Shown here piece by piece: positions 35,641-42,879 of a stretch of DNA of 64,000 bases; the stretch's first letter is position 1; every line of letters begins with the position of its first letter. Made by a program: the position numbers and the translations under genes. A model generated the notes under the pieces. That model did no database searches and was not told the origin of the DNA. It worked only from the letters and a program-made list of their open reading frames with translations. Origin of the DNA: Streptomyces mangrovi. Its GTDB lineage: Bacteria; Actinomycetota; Actinomycetes; Streptomycetales; Streptomycetaceae. Location: positions 1 to 64,000 of the forward strand of contig NZ_FOSG01000016.1 of the NCBI RefSeq assembly GCF_900114215.1, in the 5' to 3' direction.

Positions 35641-36143
35641 GCCCGGCAAGAAAAAGGAGAGGGCCGCGGTTCAGCCCCCTGCACCTGGCCGGATGGCTCT
35701 TCGCCGACATGCTCCTCGTGCTCGCGCTGGTCTCCATGGGCGACCGGGGGGATCCGCTGGCGGCCCGGGAGGCCACCCGGCCCTCCCCCTCGCCCAGCGC
35801 TTCGGCCGAGGCGGAGCCGTCCCCCGAGCCGAGTCCGGCGGGGCCGCGGTCCGTGGAGCGCAAGCCGGTGAAGCTCAGCGTAGCGGCGGCTCCCGGCGAC
35901 ACCGCTCGCATGGTGAAGCTCCTGCGGGCCGCCACCGCCCGCCACGAAGGCCGCAGCGCCGCCTTCGTACTCACCTTCGGCCACGCCCGCGAACCGGGCG
36001 ACGGCCAGGCGTACGCGGGAGAGATCAACAGCGCTCTGCGCAAGGCGCGCCCGGAGATGTTCACCGACGCGACCACACGCGACTTCTGGAACGGCGGCGC
36101 CTCCGGCACGGCCGATCTGGAGATCTACTTCTACACCGGCTGA
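35637..36143 (+). CDS. One-TM protein with membrane aspartate (ZorB/MotB/ExbD-like candidate)
   Basis: A 168-aa protein with one N-terminal helix, HLAGWLFADMLLVLALVSMGD (about 16-36). The Asp within the helix (D24) is reminiscent of the proton-binding Asp of MotB, ExbD and ZorB. An acidic Pro/Ser linker (about 45-75) leads to a small exported domain (KPVKLSVAAAPGDTARMVKLLRAATARHEGR ... TADLEIYFYTG). No OmpA peptidoglycan motif is recognisable. GTG 35637 overlaps the stop of the two-TM gene as GTGA. The vWA gene follows 33 nt later. Assignment as a channel partner is inferred from topology and gene order. Confidence 0.82.
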   Translation: MSPARKRRGPRFSPLHLAGWLFADMLLVLALVSMGDRGDPLAAREATRPSPSPSASAEAEPSPEPSPAGPRSVERKPVKLSVAAAPGDTARMVKLLRAATARHEGRSAAFVLTFGHAREPGDGQAYAGEINSALRKARPEMFTDATTRDFWNGGASGTADLEIYFYTG

Positions 36144-36176
36144 CGGCTGCGCCGTCCCACACATTCTGGAGATTCC

Positions 36177-36848
36177 ATGCAGATCCTTCCCTTCTACATG
36201 GTGTGCGACGAGTCCGGCTCGATGTCCGGTCCCGGCGTGGACGCCATCAACGACGCCCTCCCCGAGCTGCACCAGGAGATCAGCACGAACCCGAGCGTCG
36301 CGGACAAGACCCGCTTCGCCCTGATCGGCTTCTCCACGCAGGCCTCCGTGCTGCAGCCGCTCGCCGACCTGAGCGAGCTGACGGAGCTGCCGTCCCTCTC
36401 GGCCAGCGGGGTGACCTCCTTCGGGTCCGCCTTCCGTCTGCTGAGGGGCACCATCGAGAAGGACGTCGAGGCTCTCAAGGCCGAGGGGCACGACGTATAC
36501 CGGCCGGTGGTGTTCTTCCTGTCCGACGGCATCCCCACGGACGACGACTGGCGTTCCGCGCTCGGGGAACTGCACGCGGAGAAGTTCCGCTACGCACCGA
36601 AGATCATCGCCTTCGGGATCAGCGACGCCGACGCCGCGATCATCTCGGAGGTGGCCAACTTCAAAGCGTTCATCCAGGAGAGCGACAAGGTCAGCCCGGC
36701 GGTCGCGCTGCGCGAGTTCGCCTCCAGCCTCACCCGGTCCATCGTCAACTCCGCCACCAGCATGGCTGCCCAGGGTGGTGAGGGCTTCCAGCTCCAGGTC
36801 GAGGACCAGGTGACCGGTTTCAGTAGTCTCTCCCTCGACAAGATGTGA
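36177..36848 (+). CDS. TerY-like vWA domain protein
   Basis: A 223-aa stand-alone von Willebrand A domain. The MIDAS metal site is complete: DESGSMS (D11, S13, S15), the Thr in ASGVTSFG (T80) and the Asp in FFLSDGIPTDD (D117). The start LPFYMVCDESGSM and the strand FRYAPKIIAFGISDADAAIISEVAN are typical of TerY. In TerY-P systems this vWA protein works with a PP2C phosphatase and a kinase, both of which follow here with 4-nt overlaps. ATG 36177 with GGAG upstream. Confidence 0.94.
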   Translation: MQILPFYMVCDESGSMSGPGVDAINDALPELHQEISTNPSVADKTRFALIGFSTQASVLQPLADLSELTELPSLSASGVTSFGSAFRLLRGTIEKDVEALKAEGHDVYRPVVFFLSDGIPTDDDWRSALGELHAEKFRYAPKIIAFGISDADAAIISEVANFKAFIQESDKVSPAVALREFASSLTRSIVNSATSMAAQGGEGFQLQVEDQVTGFSSLSLDKM

Positions 36849-37990
36849 GCGGCCCGATGAGTCACGAAGGAATCCACGGAACGGACGGCGGCGCGGGCCG
36901 CTTCGGCGCTCCCGTCAGCACCCACGGCGTCGACGGCATCGACGCGCAAACCGCGAGCCTGCCTCCGGGGATCATGGCGAACCCCCCGGCCGACCCGGTG
37001 ACGCGGGCCATTCCCCCGGCGGCGGAACAGGATCCCCGGCCGGAGGAACACGCCGAGCCGTCAGCCGATACGGCGGGCGAGGTCCTGCGGGGAGTGCCGG
37101 GGCACACGGGAAAGCGTCCTCCCACCTACCCGCCCCACCCCCTGCGTCCCCCGTCCGTACGGGGAGGGGACGACTTCGCCGCCTTCTCCCCCTCGGTCCT
37201 GCTGGACGGGGCCACGGTGGAGCGGCTGACGGTACGCGCCGCATCGGTGCGCGGCGACTCCCACAACTGGGAAGGCACCTGCCGCCAGGACGCCATGACG
37301 GTGACGCGGATCGGCCCGCCGGAGGCGGAGATGCTCCTGCTGGCCGTCGCCGACGGGGTCGGCTCGGCGAAGTACTCGCACATCGGCTCGTACCGCGCCA
37401 CCCGCCAGGCGGCCGTCCACCTGGACCGGGAGGCCGAGGGCATCCACGCAGCGCTGTGCGCCAGGGACGCCACCGAGCTGTCCGCCATCGCCAACAAGGC
37501 GATCGCGGGCGCGGGCGCGGAACTGCGCGAGGGGTGGGAGAGGACCGCCCGGCACGAGAACCGCCCTTACGCGGACGGGGACTACGCCACCACCCTCCAC
37601 GTCCTGCTGGTGCCCACCGACGCCCGCATCCGCGACCGCGTCGTGTTCAGCGTCGGCGACGGCGGTCTGTTCGTGCTCCGCGAGAGCCACTGGCACCACG
37701 GGAATCCGGCCGGCGACGGTGTCATCGACACCCGTACCGAGGCCCTCCCGCACGCCTACAGCACCGTCAAGTCAACTCTGCTGAGGACGGCGCCGGGCGA
37801 GGTCCTCCTGCTCGGCACCGACGGCATCACCAACCCCCTCACCCAGAAGGACCCGGAGTTCGCCCAGCGCCTCGCCCGTGCCTGGGGCGGCGCGGCCCCT
37901 CCCCTGTCCGACTTCCTGTGGCAGGCCCAGACCCGGGCCAAGTCCTACGACGACGACCGGACCGTCGTCTGCGTGTGGGAGGAGGCGTGA
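36845..37990 (+). CDS. PP2C-family protein phosphatase of TerY-P triad
   Basis: A 381-aa protein. The first 125 residues are Pro/Gly/Asp-rich and probably disordered. The PP2C core has its metal-binding acids in GTCRQDA (D149), LLLAVADGVGSAKYS (D170), LLLGTDGITNPL (D326) and SYDDDRTVVCVW (D371), so it should be an active Ser/Thr phosphatase. The GTG at 36845 overlaps the vWA stop as GTGA; an ATG at 36857 is a possible alternative. Partner of the downstream kinase in a phosphorylation switch. Confidence 0.93.
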   Translation: MSGPMSHEGIHGTDGGAGRFGAPVSTHGVDGIDAQTASLPPGIMANPPADPVTRAIPPAAEQDPRPEEHAEPSADTAGEVLRGVPGHTGKRPPTYPPHPLRPPSVRGGDDFAAFSPSVLLDGATVERLTVRAASVRGDSHNWEGTCRQDAMTVTRIGPPEAEMLLLAVADGVGSAKYSHIGSYRATRQAAVHLDREAEGIHAALCARDATELSAIANKAIAGAGAELREGWERTARHENRPYADGDYATTLHVLLVPTDARIRDRVVFSVGDGGLFVLRESHWHHGNPAGDGVIDTRTEALPHAYSTVKSTLLRTAPGEVLLLGTDGITNPLTQKDPEFAQRLARAWGGAAPPLSDFLWQAQTRAKSYDDDRTVVCVWEEA

Positions 37991-38943
37991 GCGCGGAGGA
38001 CGGCTCCGACATCGCCCGGTCCTCGCTCGCGCTGGGAGACCGGGTCGGCAGCGGCGGGCAGGGAGATGTCCACGCGGTCGCCGGCGGGACCCTGCTGTTC
38101 AAGGAGTACAAGTCCCCCTCCACGGCCGACGGGAACGCCCTCGCCGGCCTGGTCGACTTCCGGCAGGGGCTGGGACAAGGCGACCGTGACCATCTGGACG
38201 CCCGTGCCGCTTGGCCCCTGTGCCGGGTGACCGACGAGGGCGGCCGGGCGGTCGGTTTCCTCATGCAGCGTGCCCCGTCCCACATGACGTGGCGTACCTC
38301 CGCCGGAAAGACCAAGCTCGTCGAGCTCCAATACCTGATCCGGCCGCCCAAGGCGGCCTGGCAGGAGGTGTCCCAGCCGACCCCGGAGCAGCGCAGGATA
38401 CTCGCCCGGGCATGTGTCGAGGCCATCGACTGGTTCCACGGCGCCGGGCTCGTAGTCGGGGACATCTCGCAGGCCAACGTGCTGTGGTCTCTCGCCCCGG
38501 AGCCGACCGTCCACTTCCTGGACTGCGACGGCTTCCGGCGAGTGGGACACGGAGCGGTGCAGGCCCAGGCGGACACCCCCGACTGGAACGACCCGCTCGC
38601 CCCGTCCACGGAGGCGAGCGTGGACACGGACGCGTACAAGACGGCCCTCGTGGCGGGCCGGATCCTGGCCCGCGATCCGTACCTCGCCCCAGGGCAGGAA
38701 CTGCAGGCGGTCGCCGGTTGTCTGAACGACCGGCAGGACGCCGCGGTGCGCAGGCTCTTCGCGCAGGCCGCCGGGGAACGTGGGACCCGGCCCCGCCCGG
38801 GTGAGTGGCGGACCGCGCTGAGCGACCGCGGCACCATCGCTCTCACAGCGGCCACGCCGCGGCCCCGGCCCGTCATGGACCGCACGGTCCTGGACGGAGT
38901 CCGCGACCGCAAGCCCATCCGCCTGCGTACACCCGGGCTGTGA
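37987..38943 (+). CDS. Protein kinase of TerY-P triad
   Basis: A 318-aa kinase-fold protein. Glycine loop GDRVGSGGQGDVHAV (about 18-31), ATP lysine in LLFKEYKSP (K39), catalytic loop GLVVGDISQANVLWS (D159, N164) and a metal-binding FLDCDGF (D179-D181) in place of the canonical HRD and DFG. These variants are usual for the TerY-P kinases. The C-terminal region (LNDRQDAAVRRLFAQAAGERGTRPRPGEWRTAL) is the accessory helical segment rather than zinc ribbons. GTG 37987 overlaps the phosphatase stop (GTGA). Last gene of the operon. Confidence 0.92.
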   Translation: MSAEDGSDIARSSLALGDRVGSGGQGDVHAVAGGTLLFKEYKSPSTADGNALAGLVDFRQGLGQGDRDHLDARAAWPLCRVTDEGGRAVGFLMQRAPSHMTWRTSAGKTKLVELQYLIRPPKAAWQEVSQPTPEQRRILARACVEAIDWFHGAGLVVGDISQANVLWSLAPEPTVHFLDCDGFRRVGHGAVQAQADTPDWNDPLAPSTEASVDTDAYKTALVAGRILARDPYLAPGQELQAVAGCLNDRQDAAVRRLFAQAAGERGTRPRPGEWRTALSDRGTIALTAATPRPRPVMDRTVLDGVRDRKPIRLRTPGL

Positions 38944-39119
38944 CGCGGCGCCCGGTGGATGCTCCAAAGCGCCACGCGGTGTGAGTGAGGTCGCGACGAG
39001 TACCGGTGCGCGGGGCCGCGGGCTGCCGCCGTGTCGCCGAACAGCGGTGCAGTCGGCCCTCGGTATCTTCTTGCAGGCGTGCGACCCACACGAGCCACCG
39101 GCAAGAGAGAGGCAGTGAA

Positions 39120-40058
39120 TTGCCACAACCAGCCATCAGCCGCCGCACTCTCCTGGGGGCGGCAGCGGTCCTGTCACTGGCCGGGTGCACCAAGGACGGC
39201 GGGTCCGCGTCCCTCACCCCCACCGCTGCTGAGAAAGAGCCCGCCTCTTCGCCCTCTCCCCCGGCCACTCCGGCGAACAGGAGCCATGAACGGCTCGTTC
39301 AGTTGGAGCGGGAATTCGACGCACGGCTCGGGGTGTACGCCCTCGCCACCGGTACCGGCAGCACCATCGCCCACCGTGCGGACGAGCGGTTCGCGTTCTG
39401 CTCGACGTTCAAGGGGCTGGCGGCGGCAGCGGTCCTCGACCGCAACCCGATCTCGCACCTGGACACGCTCGTCACCTACACCGGAAACGACCTCATGCCG
39501 CACTCCCCGTTCACCCGGAAGAACGTGGACAGGGGGATGACCATCCGCCAGTTGTGCGATGCGGCGGTCCGCTACAGCGACGGCACGGCCGGGAATCTCC
39601 TCATCCGCGAGCTCGGTGGTCCGGAGGAGCTGACGGCATACGTGCGCGGCCTCGGCGACACCGTGACCCGCATGGACCGCATCGAGCCGGAGATCTCACA
39701 AGCGGTGCCGAACGACCCCCGGGACACCTCCTCCCCCAGGGCCATGGGCGGCGACTACCGAAAAGTCGTCCTGGGGAACGCCCTGTCGGCCGAGAAGCGG
39801 GCCTTTCTCCGGGACCTCCTGGAACGCAACACCACGGGGGACCAGCGCATCCGGGCCGGACTTCCGCAGGGGTGGAGGGTGGCCGACAAAACGGGAACCG
39901 GCCAGTACGGCACGCTCAACGACATCGCCGTCGCATGGCCCCCGGGATCCGAGCCACTGGTCATCGCGATCATGTCCAGCAAGGCCGTGCAGGACGCCGA
40001 ACGGGACCAGGCCCTCCTCGCCGAGGCCGCCGCGTACGTGGCGAAAACCCTGGTCTGA
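39120..40058 (+). CDS. bla: Class A beta-lactamase, Tat-type lipoprotein
   Basis: A 312-aa exported serine beta-lactamase. N-terminus ISRRTLLGAAAVLSLAGC carries a twin-arginine pair and a lipobox (Cys23), so it is probably a Tat-exported lipoprotein. The active-site motifs are complete: S95-T-F-K98, SDG at 153-155 (SDN position, the form common in Streptomyces enzymes), general-base Glu in RIEPEISQA (E189), and KTGT at 257-260. It should hydrolyse penicillins; spectrum unknown. The start is TTG 39120 with GAGAGG upstream, since it places the Tat motif at the N-terminus. Confidence 0.94.
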   Translation: MPQPAISRRTLLGAAAVLSLAGCTKDGGSASLTPTAAEKEPASSPSPPATPANRSHERLVQLEREFDARLGVYALATGTGSTIAHRADERFAFCSTFKGLAAAAVLDRNPISHLDTLVTYTGNDLMPHSPFTRKNVDRGMTIRQLCDAAVRYSDGTAGNLLIRELGGPEELTAYVRGLGDTVTRMDRIEPEISQAVPNDPRDTSSPRAMGGDYRKVVLGNALSAEKRAFLRDLLERNTTGDQRIRAGLPQGWRVADKTGTGQYGTLNDIAVAWPPGSEPLVIAIMSSKAVQDAERDQALLAEAAAYVAKTLV

Positions 40059-40166
40059 GAGGTCGTCCGGAGCACCCGGGGAGGCGCCCTGACACGGCCC
40101 GCCGGTGGGGAGCCGGTCGCCGTGCGGCTGCCGCGCGATCGGGTGTGTTGACCCCGGGAGCGCGGG

Positions 40167-40218
40167 GAGCCCCGTCGGGGCAGGGTGACCAGAAGGGTCC
40201 CCTGCCCCGACGGGGCTC
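40167..40218. terminator. Bidirectional terminator between bla and LPMO genes
   Basis: GAGCCCCGTCGGGGCAGGG pairs perfectly over 19 bp with CCCTGCCCCGACGGGGCTC across a 14-nt loop that can itself pair GACC/GGTC. It lies between two convergent genes. Confidence 0.88.
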
Positions 40219-40283
40219 GGTCGGCCGGGCTGCGGGTTACCGGCACCCGGCCGAGGTGGGTGCCGTGTGCGGCGCTCTCCGGC

Positions 40284-40958
40284 TCAGCCGAAGTTCACGT
40301 CGCTGCACCACATGTAGGCCTGGTCGAGGTGCGAGGCCTGCCAGATCACGAACAGGATGTGGTGTCCGCTGTAGCCGGAGGTGTTGACGTTGAACGTGAT
40401 GTCCTGCGCAGGGGCGAAGCGGCCGGTCTGCGTGATGAAGTCGAGGTTGCCCCAGCCCAGGGTCTGGGTCTTGGGGTTGAAGCCCTGCTTGCTCACGTAG
40501 ACCTTGAAGTAGTCGGCACCGTGGGATGCCTGGTCGTGCAGCCGGACCGTGAAGTTGTTGCTGACGTTGGTCGTCTTCCACGCCCCGGGCCTGTTCAGGC
40601 TGGCGTTCCTCGAGAGGTTGTTGCTGCAGAGCGTCCCGTCGGGGGTCCGCGCCTGGAACTGACCGCCGAGGCCGTCGCGGAGGGCGCTCATCCAGTTCCA
40701 CATGGTGTCGGGGTTGGCCTGGAACGCCTGGTAACACATGGGGTCTTCGGTCTGCATGGCCGGGTTCGTGTGGTTGCTGCCCCACGTCTTCCAGCACTGG
40801 TACGCACGGGAGGCGGGGTCGACGATGCTGCCGTGAGCCTGGGCGGGGGCCGACCAGGTCAGTGCGCCGGCGACCAGGGCGAACAGCATGACGAGCGCCT
40901 GGAGAGGCCGGCGGAGGGCCGACCGGGAACGTCCGGTTAACGAGCTCTGTTTACGCAT
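40284..40958 (-). CDS. Secreted AA10 lytic polysaccharide monooxygenase
   Basis: A 224-aa copper enzyme that oxidatively cleaves chitin or cellulose. A 41-residue signal peptide (basic start, hydrophobic LQALVMLFALVAGALTW, APAQA) leaves mature His1 in HGSIVDPASRAYQCW. The second histidine-brace residue is in LHDQASHGADYFKVYV, and the axial region is WCSDVNF at the C-terminus. Single-domain with no binding module, the usual length. ATG 40958 with AAGGAG upstream. The CebR box 34 bp before the start points to cellulose-linked control. Confidence 0.95.
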   Translation of the reverse strand: MRKQSSLTGRSRSALRRPLQALVMLFALVAGALTWSAPAQAHGSIVDPASRAYQCWKTWGSNHTNPAMQTEDPMCYQAFQANPDTMWNWMSALRDGLGGQFQARTPDGTLCSNNLSRNASLNRPGAWKTTNVSNNFTVRLHDQASHGADYFKVYVSKQGFNPKTQTLGWGNLDFITQTGRFAPAQDITFNVNTSGYSGHHILFVIWQASHLDQAYMWCSDVNFG

Positions 40959-40991
40959 GTGGGGGGAACTCCTTCCAGTTGCGATGCACCA

Positions 40992-41005
40992 TGGGAGCGC
41001 TCCCA
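40992..41005. promoter_or_regulatory. CebR box (cellobiose/cellotriose-responsive operator)
   Basis: TGGGAGCGCTCCCA, an exact 14-bp match to the known Streptomyces CebR palindrome, lies 34 bp upstream of the LPMO ATG. CebR represses cellulolytic genes until cello-oligosaccharides release it. Confidence 0.93.
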
Positions 41006-41089
41006 ACAGTACGGATTCTGAGTGAAATGTCAATGAAACAAACGGAGTTGATTACAGGGACGGGCAGCGAGCAGGGAATCTTCCGAGAG

Positions 41090-41270
41090 CCGGGCTGCCC
41101 AAGCCCGTAAAGATCCGCCAGGCCGATGAGGAGCAGATCGTCACGGCCGGCCGCAGACTCGATCAGGTCCGGGCAGGAGCCGCGCAGGGGGAACAGGGTC
41201 GGCGTGGCGCCGGTGGTGTCGTAGCCCTGACCGGTGGGCAGGCCGCGAATGCGCTCCAGGCGTTGCAGTG
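41090..41270 (-). pseudogene. Remnant of the C-terminal end of an AAA-ATPase/DUF234 gene
   Basis: The minus strand encodes LQRLERIRGLPTGQGYDTTG ... ESAAGRDDLLLIGLADLYGL, identical at 41 of 56 aligned residues to the last part of the intact ATPase at 42880-44397. The equivalent stop codon is mutated (TAG to CAG) and no N-terminal part is present, so it is a decayed fragment. It abuts the 218-bp repeat. Confidence 0.85.
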
Positions 41271-41488
41271 CGTCAGGTTTCCGGGCGAGGCCCTCGCACC
41301 GCAGTGGACACGAGGGGTACTTCGTCCGAAACCGCAGGTCAGGCCGCTTTCGCGGGCGGAGCGACCATTCCACCCGGTGCATGGCCGGAAACAGGTCGAA
41401 CGTGGTGCCCGGCTCGGTGAAGCCGCGGGTCAGGAGCGCTTCGGCGCGGGCTTGAGGATGGCGACGCACTCCACGTGGTGGGTCATCG
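41271..41488. repeat. 218-bp direct repeat, left copy
   Basis: About 90% identical, by eye, to 44594-44811 (same orientation; two compensating 1-nt gaps). It contains the last 18 codons and downstream flank of the RNA methyltransferase gene. The two copies enclose vapBC and the ATPase, 3.3 kb apart. Confidence 0.93.
41430..41488 (-). pseudogene. Duplicated 3' tip of the TRAM-domain RNA methyltransferase gene
   Basis: Encodes the C-terminal MTHHVECVAILKPAPKRS of the methyltransferase at 44753-46132 and nothing more; the frame upstream is unrelated. Clearly a duplicated fragment left of the toxin-antitoxin/ATPase segment. Confidence 0.88.
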
Positions 41489-41630
41489 AAAAGGCGTCGG
41501 CCGGAATCGCTCCCAGGAAACCGCAGGCCAGAGAGGTTTTCCCGCTCTCTCGGGAGTCCATGGGCACCGTGAGCGCCAGACGGGCGTCATGGCCCACGGG
41601 ATCGACGACACGGCCGGGCACCCTCCGGCG

Positions 41631-42074
41631 TCAGATCGGAAGGTCGTCGGGCAGGACCCGGAACACCTTGTACCGGCCCAGCGGACGCACAGCCCGGAAA
41701 TCGCGACGGTCGAGCGTGAGGACGGCGTCGGTGTCGTACTCGGCGGCGAGGGCCACGTTCACCGCATCCGCGAGATCCAGGTCCAGGTCGCGATACCGGG
41801 CACGCACCGACTGGGCGACATCCAGATGGTCTTCCGTGATCTCGGGCAGAGCGATACGGCCCCGGCGCATCCAGTGCCGGATGTCGTCGACCGCGCTGAG
41901 CGCCGCTTCACGGCCGAGCTCGCGCGTGGCGACATGGTCGATCTCCGCGAGCAGCAGCGGGGACATCACCAGGAGCCCGGCGGCCATGATCGCCTCGTTC
42001 GACGCGTGGTGCTCGGGATGGGCGGAGTCGAGCGCCGCGAGGAGCCCGGAGGTGTCCGCGATGACGATGATCAC
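41631..42074 (-). CDS. vapC: VapC-type PIN-domain toxin
   Basis: A 147-aa PIN ribonuclease. The acidic metal-binding set is intact: D7 (VIADTSGLL), E44 (LLLAEIDHV), D103 (LDLADAVNVALA) and D122 (VLTLDRRDF). Such toxins cut tRNA or rRNA and are held inactive by the VapB partner. GTG 42074 overlaps the vapB stop by 4 nt. The pair lies inside the stretch bounded by the 218-bp repeats, so it probably arrived with, or was stabilised in, that accessory segment. Confidence 0.93.
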   Translation of the reverse strand: MIIVIADTSGLLAALDSAHPEHHASNEAIMAAGLLVMSPLLLAEIDHVATRELGREAALSAVDDIRHWMRRGRIALPEITEDHLDVAQSVRARYRDLDLDLADAVNVALAAEYDTDAVLTLDRRDFRAVRPLGRYKVFRVLPDDLPI

Positions 42075-42331
42075 GCGGCGGTCCCCGGCTCGGTCTCGCG
42101 ACTCACGGCGTCGGCGACGGTGTCACGCACTTCACTCTTGCCGGGAGTACGGCCTGCCCCCCGGAAGGTGCGGGAGAAGAGAGGCTCGTCCCAGACACGG
42201 TTGGCCATGGCCGCGAGATGGATGCCCTGACGGATGATCTCGGCCTCGCTGATGCCGCGCCGCTTCGCGGCTTCCTTGATGATCGCGAGGTCTTCCGGGT
42301 CGGCGTAGACGTTGGTTCGCTTCATAGACAT
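42071..42331 (-). CDS. vapB: VapB-type ribbon-helix-helix antitoxin
   Basis: An 86-aa antitoxin. The N-terminus MKRTNVYADPEDLAIIKEAAKRRGISEAEIIRQGIHLAA is a ribbon-helix-helix DNA-binding fold; the C-terminal PLFSRTFRGAGRTPGKSEVRDTVADAVSRE would wrap the VapC toxin. ATG 42331 or, two codons later, ATG 42325; no Shine-Dalgarno is visible, so translation may be leaderless. Repeats overlapping the start are the likely autoregulatory operator. Confidence 0.92.
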   Translation of the reverse strand: MSMKRTNVYADPEDLAIIKEAAKRRGISEAEIIRQGIHLAAMANRVWDEPLFSRTFRGAGRTPGKSEVRDTVADAVSRETEPGTAA

Positions 42332-42362
42332 GTACCACGAATAGCACATGTACCACAGTGGT
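42328..42362. promoter_or_regulatory. Probable VapB operator (direct repeats plus palindrome)
   Basis: ACATGTACCAC occurs at 42328-42338 and 42346-42356 (18-bp period), and the second copy runs into the palindrome ACCACAGTGGT (42352-42362). It overlaps the vapB start, as expected for autorepression by a ribbon-helix-helix antitoxin. Confidence 0.65.
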
Positions 42363-42879
42363 GTATACATTCCGCGATCGGCGCCTGTGTACGGCGCGAC
42401 CGTCACGGACGGCGCCGTCACCTGCTCCGGCGGGCCAAGGACCTGGGGCCCGGAGAGCGGGTGCGCCGGTGCACTGCTCAGCCGCCCCCGCAGTGCGCGG
42501 GCCATTGCGTGTTCAAGCCGGTCGACGAGGAGGCCGAGAGGGTCGACCGAACTCCATAGCCGCCATTCGCCAATGTGCCCGGATGTGCAGGTCGCCACAT
42601 CATCTGGTGAGTGCGGCTCCCAAGGGTCTCGACAGCAACCGGACTGTGGTCCACACCAGAACTAGCCTGCGGCACCCTGACCGAGCAGCACATCGTGACG
42701 ATCCACGAGCCCGGGCTGCGCGCAGGGCCGCGCGAGCCGTCACGGAGAGCCCGGGACAGCCCGACGCGGCCGTGTTCCCGCTTCGGACAGCGGCACCGCA
42801 TCTTCACAGACGGCCTGGGTCCGTATCTCCAACAACCGCGCATTCACCTGTGCTCCACTGGCGCCCCGTAAGAGCCGGA
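42363..42879. other. Intergenic region, no gene seen
   Basis: About 515 bp between vapB and the ATPase 3' end. Open frames are short and show no family resemblance. Composition is ordinary. Possibly decayed sequence of the accessory segment. Confidence 0.55.

Noticed and set aside
41489..41570. Fragment resembling an IstB-type P-loop (SGKTSLACGFLGAI)
   Set aside because: Too short and without the second motif or IS ends; could be chance.
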